From contig JAJFMS010000018.1 in assembly GCA_020696885.1 (NCBI GenBank), positions 1-12,812 of the forward strand: a stretch of 12,812 nucleotides of DNA, given 5' to 3'. The notes beneath the pieces are model-generated. The model was not told where the DNA came from. It worked only from the letters and a program-made list of their open reading frames with translations, and did not search any database. How positions within the stretch are numbered: the first letter of the stretch is position 1; every line of letters starts with the position of its first letter. Position numbers and translations under genes: made by a program. Below, in pieces: positions 12,700 to 12,812 of the stretch. Source of the stretch: Armatimonadota bacterium (GTDB lineage Bacteria > Armatimonadota > SYMT01).

Positions 12700-12812
12700 T
12701 TCCCCCGGTACCCCATCCGGCCAGATAGCGGTTTCACCGGCGTCCTGCCCGTGGTAACGTTCAAGAGGCCCCTTCTGCTCGCTTGGCAAGCGGTAGAGGC
12801 TCTCGACGCGGC

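Noticed and set aside
11512..12789. A 425-codon - strand frame opposite the AIM24-family gene, opening near the right edge
   Set aside because: It overlaps a firmly recognised family gene and runs through the intergenic repeat. Only its first 35 or so residues look at all protein-like, and its start would be TTG with no good ribosome site. A truncated neighbour entering from the right cannot be excluded but is not supported.
12768..12812. tRNA-like wording (CTTGGCAAGCGGTAGAGGC) at the right end
   Set aside because: It recalls a tRNA D-arm, but the expected D-stem pairing is absent and no acceptor stem is visible. The piece is cut off by the window, so I do not call it.

Overview
This is a high-GC (about two-thirds G+C) bacterial chromosomal stretch. 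I cannot name the organism. The 421-residue protein at 7192-8457 carries a helical repeat whose wording I know mainly from Planctomycetota (Gemmata-like) proteins. The TPR-CHAT protein and the long intergenic palindromes are common in large-genomed Planctomycetota, Verrucomicrobiota, Armatimonadota and Gemmatimonadota. A soil or freshwater bacterium of one of these phyla is the best guess. Shine-Dalgarno sites are clear for several + strand genes.

Layout. Left edge (1-1109, + strand): the C-terminal end of a CrtI-like FAD-dependent desaturase/oxidoreductase, joined by a TGATG stop/start overlap to an alpha/beta-hydrolase whose nucleophile is Asp rather than Ser. Next (1262-6142, - strand): a GspC/PulC-like membrane protein with a very long Gly/Ser tail, followed downstream by a large exported TPR-CHAT protein with an intact His/Cys dyad. 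A 109-bp near-palindromic intergenic repeat separates the two. The region 6143-6515 is a divergent intergenic stretch with several dyads.

Middle (6516-9711): a secreted beta-rich protein of unknown function, then a tightly spaced two-gene unit (421 aa and 187 aa) that converges, over a perfect hairpin, on a SUKH (SMI1/KNR4) family gene on the - strand. SUKH proteins are typical immunity proteins of polymorphic toxin systems, so this block may be an immunity or accessory island, but no toxin is visible in the window.

Right (9893-12812): an unrecognised soluble protein overlapping a small membrane protein (GTGA overlap), a TIMP/netrin-like secreted protein with a C-terminal membrane anchor, a frameshifted TPR gene remnant on the - strand, and an AIM24/TIGR00266 family gene followed by a hairpin repeat.

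Functional links between blocks are weak. The window reads as several short transcription units separated by repeat-rich intergenic DNA. The most interesting items are the exported CHAT protease candidate with its Gly-rich GspC-like neighbour, the Asp-nucleophile hydrolase coupled to a carotenoid-type desaturase, the unexplained 421/187-aa pair beside SUKH, and the TPR pseudogene.
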